From Phoronis australis (lineage: Eukaryota; Phoronida; Phoronidae): a stretch of DNA of 64,000 nucleotides. Shown here piece after piece: positions 11,664 through 23,274 of the stretch (its first letter is position 1; every line of letters starts with the position of its first letter). The position numbers and the translations under genes are program-made. The stretch lies in the NCBI GenBank assembly GCA_002633005.1, contig NMRA01000272.1, positions 1-64,000 of the forward strand. Reading direction: 5' to 3'. Under the pieces are notes generated by a model, which did not search any database, was not told where the DNA came from, and was given only the letters and a program-made list of their open reading frames with translations.

Positions 11664-11717
11664 ACCAACCAACCTTATTTTAGCTCAAAATGAAGTGGAA
11701 AAGGGTTGCCTTCGCCT
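11664..11717 (-). repeat. Right TIR of the Kolobok-like element
   Basis: Read on the minus strand it begins AGGCGAAGGCAACC, matching the left TIR, and is followed by TTAA at 11,718-11,721. Confidence 0.85.
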
Positions 11718-11721
11718 TTAA

Positions 11722-14145
11722 TTGATTTCTGTTACTTGCAAGCGCTGGGAGCCTACCTTATGAATAGAGTCGCAAACTACTTTTCCAAGAACTGCTTGTC
11801 CAAGTTATGCTCTCGTCATTTTCAGGAATGCATGTTCATGAATTCTCGTATGAAGAACAAGCTGGTATGGAATGCAATGCCAACAATATTTGATTCCTGA
11901 ATCCACCATAATGAAGATGTCATAAAGTTCTCGAAAATTATGTTTATTATGAATGTGGAATAAACTTGATTGCATGTTTGATTATCGCTTCACAAAGTAA
12001 GTATTTTACTGGGATCTCACGTGTAGAAAGGACAATTGGTCAAAACCTTTATTTCATTTTTTTTGCAAAGGCGGGTCAGACTGAAACATTTTATTAAAGT
12101 TTGGACTGTGATTTGGAAAGAGCCCAGGCGAAACTGGTGAATCTTTCAGAGTCTGAATGGAGGGCTGAACTTTTCACAAAACCCAAGCTAAATTATTTGA
12201 AACAAACTACCAGACTTTTGTGTAAAAGTTTACATTTCTAGAGAAAAAATCCTCATTTCTCAATTTAGATGTGGAGTGTTGCCGCGGAAAGTGTAAAGTG
12301 GACATTTTGATATTTTAACTTGTATTTTTTAACTCGTGTTTTTTGTAATGTCCCAGGTATAGAGGATGTAGTAAATTTTATCTGCTCATATGTTCTCTAT
12401 ATTATTCCCAGAACAGCCTTATTTGCAGAGGTCATGTTGGTTTGTCCCACCTCTCCTGATCTAAGGATTCAAAATCTGTTTGCATCTAGATGACAAACTC
12501 CTGTTTGAGTAAATTACTTTTCACCGTGGTTTATAACGCATTTCTATGGCGAAAAGAGGTATTGTTACTAGTGAATAACTAGAGGGTGAGAAGGTTGGCC
12601 AGATTTTCTTGTTCTCTTGGTATATCTGTTGCTTACTTGTACGTTTTGGAGATTGTGATTAATATAAGCGCCAATTGTGGCCAGGAAACAGATATGATCT
12701 CGTGCTCAGGTTACAACTTACCGTTATTGATCACAGGAACAATGAGTATACATGTATGAAATTACATTTTGGTTTAGCCATCCAAGTCTTCTAGCTTAGT
12801 TTTTTATGCTGTTGTGTGAATAGTGAATATTTTGATTGCTGTTCAGTACCACTTAAAATACTTTGTCATGACATTTTGCAACTTTGACTAGTTACATGTA
12901 TGAGTGATGATATATTCAATCTTAATATGTTTTGTAAGTTGTGAGTTATTCTGTAGATTAGCAACTGACTTGTAACTACACGTGATTATAGTTGGAGGGT
13001 GGACAGTTTACCCTGTACTGGCAAGTCACTAAGAAATAATGGAATGTTATAAAAATATATGTGAGAGTCCATCAGAACGGATTACAATGTTGTGTTACTG
13101 ATGAATTGCCTTGGTTTCTTCTTCTTAATTGTGACACACTAACTGCACAAAACAGGTGTCTGCATTGCAAGTAGCTCGGTGCATTGAATAACGAACACAT
13201 GGGGCATTATTAGATGGAGGTGAAACCAGCAATAAGCTGGAAGCACCATGTAATGGAAAGTTGGAAAATACCTTGGATGGTACTGAAATTACCACAGAGC
13301 CATGGACACCAATCATTGCAAAATGTCTATGGGTGGGAGGGGCTTGCACACAACGAGAATCATATTTTACCACCACCTCAGAACATGTTGCCATTTGGAG
13401 ACCACCTGGTTTTTACCCGGTTTGCATTCCTCTCTTGTACCCCTTTGCTGGCACTAGTGGGCAACTCCCCTTGAACATCCAGGAGCAATCACTACAGTCA
13501 TGTAATCCATGGGAGGTATGAAATGTTTTAAGGAACGACAATTTGCCTTATAAACATTAAACAAAACCGTAATGGCTTTTGAGGGGATAATGAAAGTGGA
13601 TACACTTTAATATTAATTAAAACACACATTTTCATTCTCTTTCACCACTAAGTTAGTGTTCTTTATTCGCCGCGTGGGGCGCTAGTTTTTCGACCGATAA
13701 CCACTGCAGCGAATGGCAAGAAGGCGGAGAGAACACTCCTATCGCACTACACTCCTTGGTTATACCAGAACCCCTTCTCAAATTGGCAGAAGGTTGCATT
13801 TACTCAACACGCATCTTCAATTCAAAGGTCTCAAGCACGCCCACAACTTAACGCAAGTACCAAATCAATGTTCACTGGAATAGCTTAGATCGAATTTTGT
13901 TTGTGAAGTTGCCAAAAAGCATAGTATGCAATTTCCACACCATTAGAAACTATTGTGGGTCATTTGAGTAAACAGAATCCATCCGTCCCCACTACGATTG
14001 GTTGCCAGCCCCACAAAACCCTTATGATCAAGTAACCGCTGTTGAAATTTGGCATAATGCCAGTAAACACCACTTGCTTTCAAAAGATAGCGACCATAGC
14101 ATCATTTTGAAGCATTTGATCAACAATTTATTTATGAACTAAACC
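11722..14145. other. No gene seen
   Basis: AT-rich non-coding sequence. Overlapping plus-strand frames at 13,214-13,521 have no recognisable domain. No tRNA, splice-bounded Ig exon or TE protein was found. Confidence 0.4.
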
Positions 14146-14584
14146 TTTTACCGGGATTTTCCTTTGATAAGCCCATGGCTTGTATTCGGAAATGAAAAAT
14201 TTCAGGCGTTTTAGTAACGCTTAATACACGCCCGGGTGTTTATTCGGAATAGAGGGACGTGTAAACAAAAAGTCCCATTTTTACTGACTTTGCCATTTTC
14301 ACTTGAAACTGTTTTAGGTTAATAAAGGCATAGTTCGACAACATCTTGTTCGTTTTTTATAATTAATAAGATGCTCCACAAAATTGAATTTGTGACAAAA
14401 AGTTGACGCTTAACGTGCTTTAAGAGGAAATTTTCCGAATAAATGCTCCACTATCTGGACATTTGACACAAGAAGTTGTAACACCAATTAAACGCTCATG
14501 GGCTTTTGTTCGGTCTAATTTTCCGAATAAACTCACATGCGCGTTTCATCGGATGGGCTTATCTACGGAAAATCCCGGTAAAAA
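14146..14584. mobile_element. MITE with TTTTACCGGGATTTTCC ends
   Basis: The first 31 bases, starting TTTTACCGGGATTTTCC and containing GATAAGCCCAT, recur inverted at the right end, finishing at 14,584 with only a few mismatches. Sub-terminal TATTCGGAA boxes are also inverted. The interior is non-coding, so this is a non-autonomous DNA transposon. The target-site duplication is not clear. Confidence 0.6.
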
Positions 14585-17500
14585 TGAAGTACATATACTT
14601 GTCAAGCATTCGGTTATTAGGAAACAACACACATTGTACCTCCATTTAGGTCTTTATAGTTTGAACACGTCAGGTGACGTTGAGGGAATCAAAGCGTAGA
14701 TGCAAGAAAATTAGTACTGTAACAGTATGCAGCCAGTGTGGATGACGAAGACGGAGCGCTTTCAAAGCCAAATGTCTGTTATTTCATTCAAGTGCCCAGT
14801 TGCATAAAAATTACCAAATAAGGACTCAACTAACTTCCCTAAATCTTCTGTGTCTTTGTGGACATTTAAAAACACCGATGTATGTACTTCTTATACTGTC
14901 ATAGTTGCAATACTAAGACATGTTTTGGCTTTGGTACGAACTGAGACAGAAATCTACGTCGATTTTTATCAAAATTAAATAGGAATTCTTTCATGCAACG
15001 CCTCTAACTTAAGAACTAGCTTCCTCTTTGTTTTTACTGAACTCAAGGCTCAGTTTTAGTTACAATATTGTCTAAAGATAAAGAGGAGTTTACAATCAAA
15101 ATGAAACGATGCAAAAGGATTACATCACTAAAGAAAGACACAAATGCGCTCACGATTTAGGGATCTTATTTGAGTCCATATTTGGGACTGTTTCGCAACA
15201 ATATAACTTCTAGCGGGAAGGGAATTGATAAAAATCAAGCACTTTGTGACATGTTTTTGCAATCTGGTGCAATGTTAGGTGTAGATTAACATTTCTAAAG
15301 AACAACGCAAACAAACTATTCTAACCCCCTAGTGGCCACCATGCACAAAATCCAATATGGCTGCTGCTAAAAATAAACATTGGCATATCTCGGCCATTTT
15401 CATCGCTAGAACATATTTTAATAATATGTTTTCAATAAATTTTGGGGGTAAGGAGTTCACATCTGATGCTAGCTTTATTCCTTGAAATCATTTAAATCTT
15501 TGTACACTGTCTCCGGATTGAAAATGTCAAACACTTGCCAAGTTCTAGTCATAGATGGTGGATCACGCACAGGGTGAAGACAAAGCAGCAACGTTAAAAT
15601 TGAAACTTGTTTAATTGACATCAAACATCTCACAGTTTAGAGTACAAATCAAGAACTTCAATCTGGAAAAAACAAAATGCCCATATATACAAGAAGTGAT
15701 AATCCCTGCATGATACAGTAAGTAAACCATGTCCAGAGTTAAATATCCCAACATTGTCATGTGAACCTAAAGTACAACTCATAAACTCAAATTGCAAAGT
15801 TACAAACCCGCTAATCGAAAACCGGTTGTAAGCAATCAAACTACAGACGGTGAGCATCAATGAGCATATTGTCAAGAGAGCCAACTGGCGGAAGAAATCC
15901 AAACTACAGCACTGCATGAAAACACGTGTTTCTGAAGCGAGGTCCTTCGCTGCTAAAACTAACCCTATTCAAAGATAAGTCAAGCTAGAAATTGCAATAT
16001 TACGTACACAACAAACAGAACTAATAAACCAGCAAAATCTTCCTTGAACGCTATGTGAGAGGCAACGCGAATGCATCCAGCCTCTACAGAAATCATGGTG
16101 GAAACAGGACAAGTTGACAGTAAAATGCGTCCCGGCTCAGACACGGGTTACACCAAAACAATAAATGTGGCATAGCAATACTGAAACATCAAATAGCCAA
16201 CAGAGGGCAGAATCAGAGACTCAAAATAATACAAACTCAACGAAACAGATGATGACTGCCATCTCTACTCTCAACAGAAAACATGTCAATTAGGATACCC
16301 TGATGATGTCATCGATTCAAAAATGGTGGACTTTGTGATCATGCTCCACATCTCAATAGTGTGGAGATAAACTATTGGATGGATCTGGACATGACCACAT
16401 GTCATCCCTAGCAATGTTTTCACTTCTTGTGTTGCTTTAAAAGTACATGATACAAACTAGCAGTCAGCAATAGTTGGTAGAAAATGCTGTTCATTCAGTA
16501 AAGCATCGATGTTTCTATAGGTTTGTCTAGAAGTATTGACACAGTCAGTTGGAGAAGTCACGTTTTGTGCAAATTTGCTTCTGGAAAATAGTAACTTTAG
16601 ACTTTTGTGCAGCAAATCACATCGACATACCCGTTAAATAAACAAAGTAACTTTGATGAGGAGAAACATTTAAGTTGAGTCATTTGTGAATGAAAATTGC
16701 ATTGAAATTACCATTTTGAATTAGAATTGGTTTCAAAACATGAAACTAACATCAGAATTGAACTCCTCACCCCCAAAGATATTGAAAACGTGATATTACA
16801 AAGTGTTCTATATCCGAATGTCAGAAAAAATTGAATGAGTAGCTAATACAGATAATTCTATTTAAGTTTCCCAAAATGTGTGCATTTGTACTTTTAAACC
16901 ATGGGGTAAAACGTGTTTACATGTATTTCGACGTCAATATCTATTCTGGGTTATGTTTATCACTTTGGTTTTAGGGTCAATGCGCGATAAAGATTCTAGA
17001 CATTTCTGAGATCAAATCGTAATATCCAATGATGTGATTGGATAAGATCATGTGATGTTATTACCCATTCGTTAAGTAGGTATATTGTTATAATTTGGAC
17101 AGAAGTTAGGAAAATCCTCAGATGGAATGAAGTAGTTGAAGCCAGAACACTGGCTAGAGTGTGCAGAAGAAATTGTACAACAGAGCCATCTCGCGAAAGA
17201 TCCTAAAAGGAATTTTGGCAAGGGCACTGAAGAATTAGCGAACAGGAAGTAAACTAAGAGCTTGTCACTCGCCTCCAAGTGTTGCAACACGAGAGACAGA
17301 CCAGCTAGAGGAAAAGTGGGTATATAGCAAGATCCAGTCTTCAAGTTTGCGTCGCGAAGGACTGTGACCAGCACGTACACTGACGCAGTATAATATAATA
17401 TTCACCACCAGTATTGCCATCCAACGATCGAGTCCTACAGCTGGTATAACAAATAAAACGGTTGTTTAGATATTGATTGAAGTAATCCTTAAAAAAGGCT

Positions 17501-17943
17501 AGCGTAGTTACTTTTCTTCATTGTTGAGGCAAGCGTAGTAGCACTTTGTTCTACTTGATTAACAACAGGCTTCGTTTGTTTTAATTAGTGGGTACCATAT
17601 AATAAATTAATTACTTGATTTAACCCTTCTCTCTCCGTCTACGAGCAATCTCAAAGCATAGCTATCTTTTAGTCATACCCACAGTGAACTTCTGACTCCG
17701 AGATGTGTCAATTTCCATTTTCAGCAGCGGGCATACTGGATTTTGTGCATATTGGCCACCAATTTGTTTGTGGCATTTTAAAATTTTCTTTGGCTACAGC
17801 TAACATTGTACCAAATTGCAAAAAAATTGTCATAAAGTGCTCAATTTTTGCAAAACTGCATGTTTGCCCTTGTGCTATTGCATTAACGGCTTATTAACGC
17901 ACATGATCTTGACAAAACTTATTTGTTCATTTGCTCTCCCTAG
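14585..17943. other. Non-coding stretch before the Ig array
   Basis: No exon is supported here. At 14,794-14,810 there is a lone GTGCCCAGTTGCATAAA end similar to the MITE at 47,464-47,615. A fold-back spans 15,421-16,797. No leader exon with a signal peptide was recognised upstream of the first Ig exon. Confidence 0.4.
15421..16797. repeat. Imperfect inverted repeat, possible fold-back element
   Basis: 15,421-15,480 (TTTTCAATA, GGGGGTAAGGAGTTCA, TCTGATG) matches 16,737-16,797 in inverse orientation (GGGGGTGAGGAGTTCA, TCTGATG) with several mismatches and small gaps. No coding sequence lies between the arms. It could be the ends of an old DNA transposon. Confidence 0.4.
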
Positions 17944-18282
17944 ATGGGCCGACTGCAGTCACCATTGACAGTGAAAATCATCGGAACAAAATATTTAATC
18001 ACTCAACCGGAGTACTGACAGTACATGAAGGACAAGACTACGTGCTCAGATGCCAAACAAGCGTGACCTCGCCAAGTGCCACAATGATGTGGTCGGTCAA
18101 CGGGACGGTTAAAAATGTGTCGAGCACAATGAATAGGTCGTCTAGTGACGGTTACGTGTTCATCCGAAGTTTGACTTTAACTCCAAAAGGTCTCCATAAC
18201 GGTCTCTATGTAACATGTAGTGCTTACAACAATGGAGACCGAAGAATCAGTTGTTTGCGAAAGTATCGATTGTATGTTATCT
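17944..18282 (+). CDS. Ig exon 1 (one Ig-like domain, phase 1-1)
   Basis: The 339-base exon lies between CTCCCTAG and GTAAGT. Counting from Gly of the opening GPTAVTI, the core is Cys36, Trp49 and Cys91. One extra Cys lies near residue 103. Predicted N-glycosylation sequons include NGT and NRS. The acceptor leaves AT as the last two bases of a split codon and the donor leaves T, so the exon can join any other exon of the array in frame. It is the first Ig exon seen. Whether it is the first of the gene is unknown. Confidence 0.9.
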
Positions 18283-18437
18283 GTAAGTATTTGTTATTTG
18301 GCTTCACTTCTATCTGGTTCTCGGAGAGAAATACATGTAGATGACAATTTCAATCGGGGAATATGTAAACAATCATGGTAATAGGGCATCGTTGCGTGCT
18401 TTTTCGCCTGGTAACTTATAGCCTTTAGAACTTTCAA
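18283..18437 (+). other. Start of intron 1
   Basis: The intron (18,283-23,274) begins with GTAAGT. Nearly all of it is LINE sequence and its flanks. Confidence 0.7.
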
Positions 18438-18524
18438 ATGTTCTTTTCCAAGTGTAGGAAGTGCTTCTGACATGGTCACTTTTGCCTTGTCAACAGTCTT
18501 AACACAATTGGCTTCAAGTCGCGA
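18438..18524 (+). repeat. Direct repeat left of the LINE
   Basis: Similar at roughly four bases in five to 22,268-22,360. Both contain GAAGTGCTTCTGAC, CAGTCTT, ACACAATTGGCTT and AAGTCGCGA. The copies bracket the LINE but are too diverged to be its target-site duplication. Confidence 0.6.
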
Positions 18525-18549
18525 GAGAGAGAGAGAGAGAGAGAGAGAG
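18522..18549 (+). repeat. (GA)n microsatellite
   Basis: About fourteen GA units, directly followed by GGGGGA and a single N at 18,555. Confidence 0.95.
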
Positions 18550-18555
18550 GGGGAN

Positions 18556-21224
18556 TTCTGATATAAATAAATCAATGTTACCGGGTCCACTTATCCATAC
18601 CTCCCCAAACCCGTATCTGAATAAAATATCTTTAACTGCACTGGCCCAATTTGCTCGTCCTTTTTCACAGTCTTCCCGCAGCATCCTGTATCTTTTCTTT
18701 GGGTATCTGGGGTTATTCATCTGTAGAATTTAGTCCAGTAGATTATTGGTCTGCCCAAGTATTTCACAGATAATAAATGCCGTCCGCATTCTCCTCTGGC
18801 CATAACGTTACTTGTTTTCTTTGGGACACCAGCAACCCATTTACAGAAATCATTGTGAACACTTTCTATGTCTTTCGAATATACTGTACCCCATATCTCA
18901 GCACCATATAACAATATAGGAACTACCATACTATCAAACAATTTAAAACATACATGCGGGGATCTACACTTCACTTTGGTTAAACATGCTTTTAACATGT
19001 TCATTGCTTTTCTAGCTTGTAAAGCTGGTATTCTACAATTTTCATTCCATTTTAATCTGCAAGAAAATGTCACACCAAGATACTTGTAATAAGATTTCGT
19101 TTCTACCGATTTCTTATTGTAGAACCACCGTTCTTGTGCCGACAGAGTTCCACCTCGCCTGAAGACAACAACATTTGTCTTATCAAGATTAACACAAAGA
19201 CTCCAATCCACACAGTAGATGTGCAATACATTTAATTTCCTCTGGAGACCAGGCACTGTGTCCGACACAAGCACCAAATCGTCCGCAAACAATAACGAAC
19301 TTAATTCACAATCATCACACTTGATACCTCGTCCTCCATTTTCTTTGACCTCTGACACCAGTCCGCTAACAAAAACACACAATAACCAAGGACTCAGTAT
19401 ACACCCTTGTTTCACACCTCTCGTACAATCAAAATAGGGTGTGATTTGACTCTGTATTCTCACGCACGATTTCACTTCAGCATAAATATTCCTCAGGAGA
19501 TTGAAAATTTTCCCGTGGAGATTATTTTTTAACAAACAATAAAATAGACGTGTAGTTTCTAGACTGTCAAACGCCTTGCTAAAGTCTACAAAGGCACAGT
19601 ACATTTTTCCACCTCTTTTTGATAAATTTATGTGGGCCAAAGCTTGTAGAACAAAAATGTTATCCACGGTCGAATAATCCGCCCTAAATCCGCTTGTTCC
19701 TCAGGGATACATTGCATTGCATCCGACCACTTAATCAGCCTTCTGTTTAATATTGATGTAAACAGCTTGCTTATGCTATCAATTAAAGAAACTCCCCTGT
19801 AATTATTTGGGTTATTTGTGTCTCCTTTCTTGTAGATTGGGACGATTATACTCTTTCTCCAGTTCTCCGGGAATTTTCCTGTCGCCAGTACCTTGTTGAA
19901 TAGTTTGCATAATACTTCAAGGATGTCACCAGTCAGTGCTTTGAAGATTTCGTTTGGAATACCATCTTCTCCAGGGGTTTTGTTGCTTTTAAGTTTATCT
20001 ATTTCCTGCTGGATTTCGGACATGTCAATTTCTTTATTAAGTTGTACCAGGATTTCATCACCAGGTGTGTTGGCACAGTCATTGCAGGTTTCGTCGTGCT
20101 CTCGCATTTCGTCCAGCAAATTATTAAGGAATTCCATGTTTTCCCGTACAGGCTCAGTGTTCAAGAGTTTTTCAAAATAGTTATACCATTCGTTCGACGA
20201 AATATCTGCTTGTTGAATATTGTTCGGATTTATGATTGACTTCACGTTTGCCCAGAATATTCTTGGATCTCTCACTGAATCACATAATTTCCTTTCCATT
20301 TGTTCGTTATAATTCTTCTTTTTTCACGACAGGTTTCCTTAAATTGACTTTTCGTATCAATATAATTACGTAGTGTATCCACACACTTTGTGGATCTGAA
20401 AAGTTTCAATAAATTATGTTTTTCTATTTTCCTTTGCTCGCAAACGTTGTCGAACCACCTTGGCTGCTGCCTGTTCACTGCGAGTTTATTGCTTATTTTC
20501 ATGTCAGCGCCGCAAGCGTGGAATAATTCATTTATTAATTTAACTGCTTTGTTAATATCCATATCGATGTCTGAAGATATTTGGGATAATTTCTCGGTGG
20601 TGTCAACGCTTCCCAGTCTATCCTTAAAACTTGAAGATTTATGTGGCTGCCACTTGAGTCGGTGCAATGGGGTTGTTCTGACACTAGTGTTCGATCCGTC
20701 TGTATCAGCTTCCGTATGTTCTAGATAACGTAGAGTACACATGATAGGGAAATGGTCTGACTGGTCGTAGTTTAATACTTCAAAGTCATTAATTTTTTCG
20801 AACAGAGATGCCTCGGCAATAATATAGAAATGTCGTGGCTGTAGTATGCTGACCCTTCGGGAGGGAGATAAATTAAACCTATTATTACATGTGGCTTGTC
20901 TGAGCCAGCAAACAAATCTTTGAGATGCAAATATACTCTGTCTTCCAAATTCTCACAGATGCGAGTTATTTTGGTTCCTAAATTGTTCTTTACCATTACT
21001 GTCACTCCACCAGATGCTTTGCCGTTATGTATGTTTCGTACTGATGTGAACGTGGAATAATTTTCTAAGAGATCGCCAAATTCATGCTCTGCTCTTGCGT
21101 GTGATTCAATGAATCCTATGAGGTCGTAGTTTCTAATTATTTTTTTAATTTCTCCTTTGTTTTGTCGTAGCTTACTTTCTAGCCCCCCTATGTTCCATGA
21201 TCCTATTTTCATTTCTCTTGTCAT
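18556..21224 (-). pseudogene. LINE ORF2: endonuclease plus reverse transcriptase, frameshifted
   Basis: The ATG at 21,224 lies six bases after the ORF1 stop. The endonuclease part shows GSWNIGGL, LIGFIESHA, GGVTVMVKN and GLIYLPPEGS. The RT part shows KTPGEDGIPNEIF, YKKGDTNNPNNYRG, FSKAFDSL, GVKQGCILSPWL and the catalytic LLFADDLVLV, then YKYLGV and YGAEIWG. The reading frame changes near 20,770, 20,290, 19,650 and 18,720, so no full protein can be made. The extreme C-terminus (GRANWASAVKDIL) is cut at the N, so the missing end is 3'. That is the opposite of normal 5' truncation. Confidence 0.85.
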
Positions 21225-21230
21225 TGTTTG

Positions 21231-21986
21231 CTATTGACTGTCGTCCTCTTCATTTGTATCCGTTCTATCTCTGAAGATGTATCTATCCTCGTTGCAGACA
21301 ACTTTGTCTATATGATCGTCATACAGGTACATTTTCCTGTTGTGATAAAGCTTATCGAATTTTATTGTGGCTTCTATAAAATTATTGTCTCTTGAGAACT
21401 GCCATAACTTTGATCTAGCGATACGAACCTTCTTGCTGAAGTCTTCAGCCACCGAGTATTGAGTTTCACTCCTTAATTTTCTTTTGCCTTTTAAGATCTG
21501 CATCTTGTCCTTGAACGAACTCAACTTTGCGATGATTGGTCGAGGTTTGCTAGGGTTCTTGCGACCAATCCTATGGGCCCGCTCAATCTTTACCTCTGAT
21601 ATGTCGAGGTGGTTATTGACTAGTTCCTTTACTGCAGTTTCCGCTTCTTCCCATGTTTCCGAATTCCCCTCGGGAATGCCGTGAAATATTAGGTTGTCCC
21701 GTCTAGACCTATTCTCTAAATCATCCACCTTGCTTTCCAAGTGCGCCACCTGTTGTCTCAAACCGACATTTTCCTGCTTCATTTCCTTGCATTGACGACT
21801 TAAGGATTCGAATTTACCAGACAAATCTTCTCTCATTTTCTCAAATTTTGCATTCATTTGTTCTAGTAGTTCTCTATTCGATATGTCAGGTGGGTTACTT
21901 TCAGGTTGAGTCATATATGAAGGTAAGGTCCGGTTGCGCAATCCGGTCGCAGGTCCTGCATTAGGTGTGCCTTTACCTCCTGGCAT
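21231..21986 (-). CDS. LINE ORF1 protein, intact frame
   Basis: The 251-residue frame runs from MPGGKGTP to a stop just before ORF2. Residues about 35-95 form a heptad-like coiled coil (MNAKFEKM, KFESLSRQ, LRQQVAHLESKVDDLENR). An RRM-like segment follows with RRDNLIFHGIPE and ERAHRIGRK, and a basic C-terminal region ends with a KVRIARSKLW/KMYLYDDHI block. This is the L1-like ORF1 architecture of trimeric RNA-binding chaperones. The frame is undamaged although ORF2 is broken, so the copy is fairly young. Confidence 0.8.
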   Translation of the reverse strand: MPGGKGTPNAGPATGLRNRTLPSYMTQPESNPPDISNRELLEQMNAKFEKMREDLSGKFESLSRQCKEMKQENVGLRQQVAHLESKVDDLENRSRRDNLIFHGIPEGNSETWEEAETAVKELVNNHLDISEVKIERAHRIGRKNPSKPRPIIAKLSSFKDKMQILKGKRKLRSETQYSVAEDFSKKVRIARSKLWQFSRDNNFIEATIKFDKLYHNRKMYLYDDHIDKVVCNEDRYIFRDRTDTNEEDDSQ

Positions 21987-22267
21987 GATTTGCTATTGTT
22001 ACGTAACCTGTATATACACTGTAAACTGAAACAGAGCTCTGCCACCTCAGTGTAGGTAACCCTATAGCAGGTTATGGAACTGTCTCAAAGTCGGTTTTCA
22101 CTCAGTCTAATGAAATTTGACGAACCTTCAAGCGTTCTTTAGATGTTGAATATCACTTTCTCCTGACTGAAGTCCACACTTTTGCGTATAACCGTAGTAA
22201 TTTCTGGTTTTAGTATGAGCGATGTAGATATGCGTTCACAAAAATAGCGCCACCTATCAGAAGAAAT

Positions 22268-22360
22268 CATGTTCTTTACAAAGTGAAAGAAGTGCTTCTG
22301 ACTTCGTTGAAAGTCCTGTTGCCTTATCAGCAGTCTTTACACAATTGGCTTTAAGTCGCG
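22268..22360 (+). repeat. Direct repeat right of the LINE
   Basis: Partner of 18,438-18,524, lying just upstream of the LINE 5' end. Its sequence continues into unique intron DNA. Confidence 0.6.
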
Positions 22361-23274
22361 AAGTGCAGAAATATGATGGAACGGATTATCTACGACATGA
22401 CCTGAAACTATTGCCTATTGCCTTTGACCGCCATGTTGCCTTCTGATGATGTTAATTAAACAAGCGTGTCTCTGTTTTTCATGCAATGTTTCAGCCATTT
22501 AGCGAATGGGTAATCAAGTTATGCGTGTACAGTAGATGGTCTATGTTTATGTGGGACTGATTCACTATTAGTACGATAGTTTCAATACGGCGTTGATAAA
22601 CAAATTGCTTCTTTTCGATGATGTTTCATAGCCAGCAGGTGAAGTACTCTTTTCTCGCAGAGTACTTGGCTTTATTGATAAGCATTTGTCAGCTGTTGTT
22701 TACCCCGTAGGTGTGCTTGCTTATCGCATACAAAAAATATTCTTGTAAAAGATGCAGAACAACATGGACGGTTACGAGAATACAATAGTGCCATGACTTA
22801 GCAGATGGCTTATCTTGAATATTTCGACTCCAAGACCTGTTTGCATCATATGAAAGGGTTTAGGTGCGAGGTGTTACACAGGACTCTCTACGAAGTCCTG
22901 TGTTATTAGTATACGTGTGTCATAGATAACTGCATTGAACCTTAAGCATGGTGCTTCTTTTAATATTGCTCTTGTTATGCAGATTTATGATACGGACCCT
23001 GAGCCTGGGACTGTGTTCCGTAGGTCAGGCTTAGACAGAAGACCTATAAGACGCATATTACTTCATAATAGTTTTCACGACTCGGGACAACCAGGGCCGC
23101 AATTCATAACCATTAAGTAACGCATACATTGAAATCATTTCAAAACAACGGCAATGATCTGTCAAGAGAACTCACAGCATAACGCTTCAACTCAAGAGAT
23201 ATAAATCACAGTATGGTTACAGATCAGATATAGTATTTTGGTGTTGCCAAGTGGTATCTTTGCTTTCCACGCAG
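22361..23274. other. End of intron 1, non-coding
   Basis: No coding sequence is supported. Two short perfect hairpins are present: AAGTACTCT/AGAGTACTT near 22,644 and ACAGGACT/AGTCCTGT near 22,880. Confidence 0.5.

Larger units (their letters stand above)
10180..11717. mobile_element. Compact Kolobok-like DNA transposon
   Basis: Terminal inverted repeats of about 55 bases at 10,180-10,234 and 11,664-11,717 begin AGGCGAAGGCAACC and match at about nine bases in ten. Both ends are flanked by TTAA (10,176-10,179 and 11,718-11,721), the target duplication of Kolobok and piggyBac. The THAP domain and the CxxCG...C..GH...W pattern inside point to Kolobok. The element holds two converging coding fragments that meet near 11,090, as expected of an internally deleted derivative of a larger two-gene element. 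Confidence 0.85.
18556..22265 (-). mobile_element. Non-LTR retrotransposon (LINE), 3'-truncated
   Basis: On the minus strand an intact ORF1 is followed by an ORF2 with apurinic-like endonuclease and reverse transcriptase. There is no RNase H, and the C-terminal part runs straight into the N at 18,555. The combination of a coiled-coil ORF1 with an EN-RT ORF2 fits CR1/L2-type or L1-like clades. I do not assign the clade. The 5' end is placed before the right-hand direct repeat, by inference. Confidence 0.8.

Noticed and set aside
13214-13521. Overlapping + frames of 86 codons
   Set aside because: No domain pattern, no splice context, and two frames open at once, as in chance ORFs.
17703-17897. 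Possible leader exon just before Ig exon 1
   Set aside because: The predicted peptide lacks a clear positively charged start and hydrophobic core of a signal peptide, and there is no donor in suitable phase.
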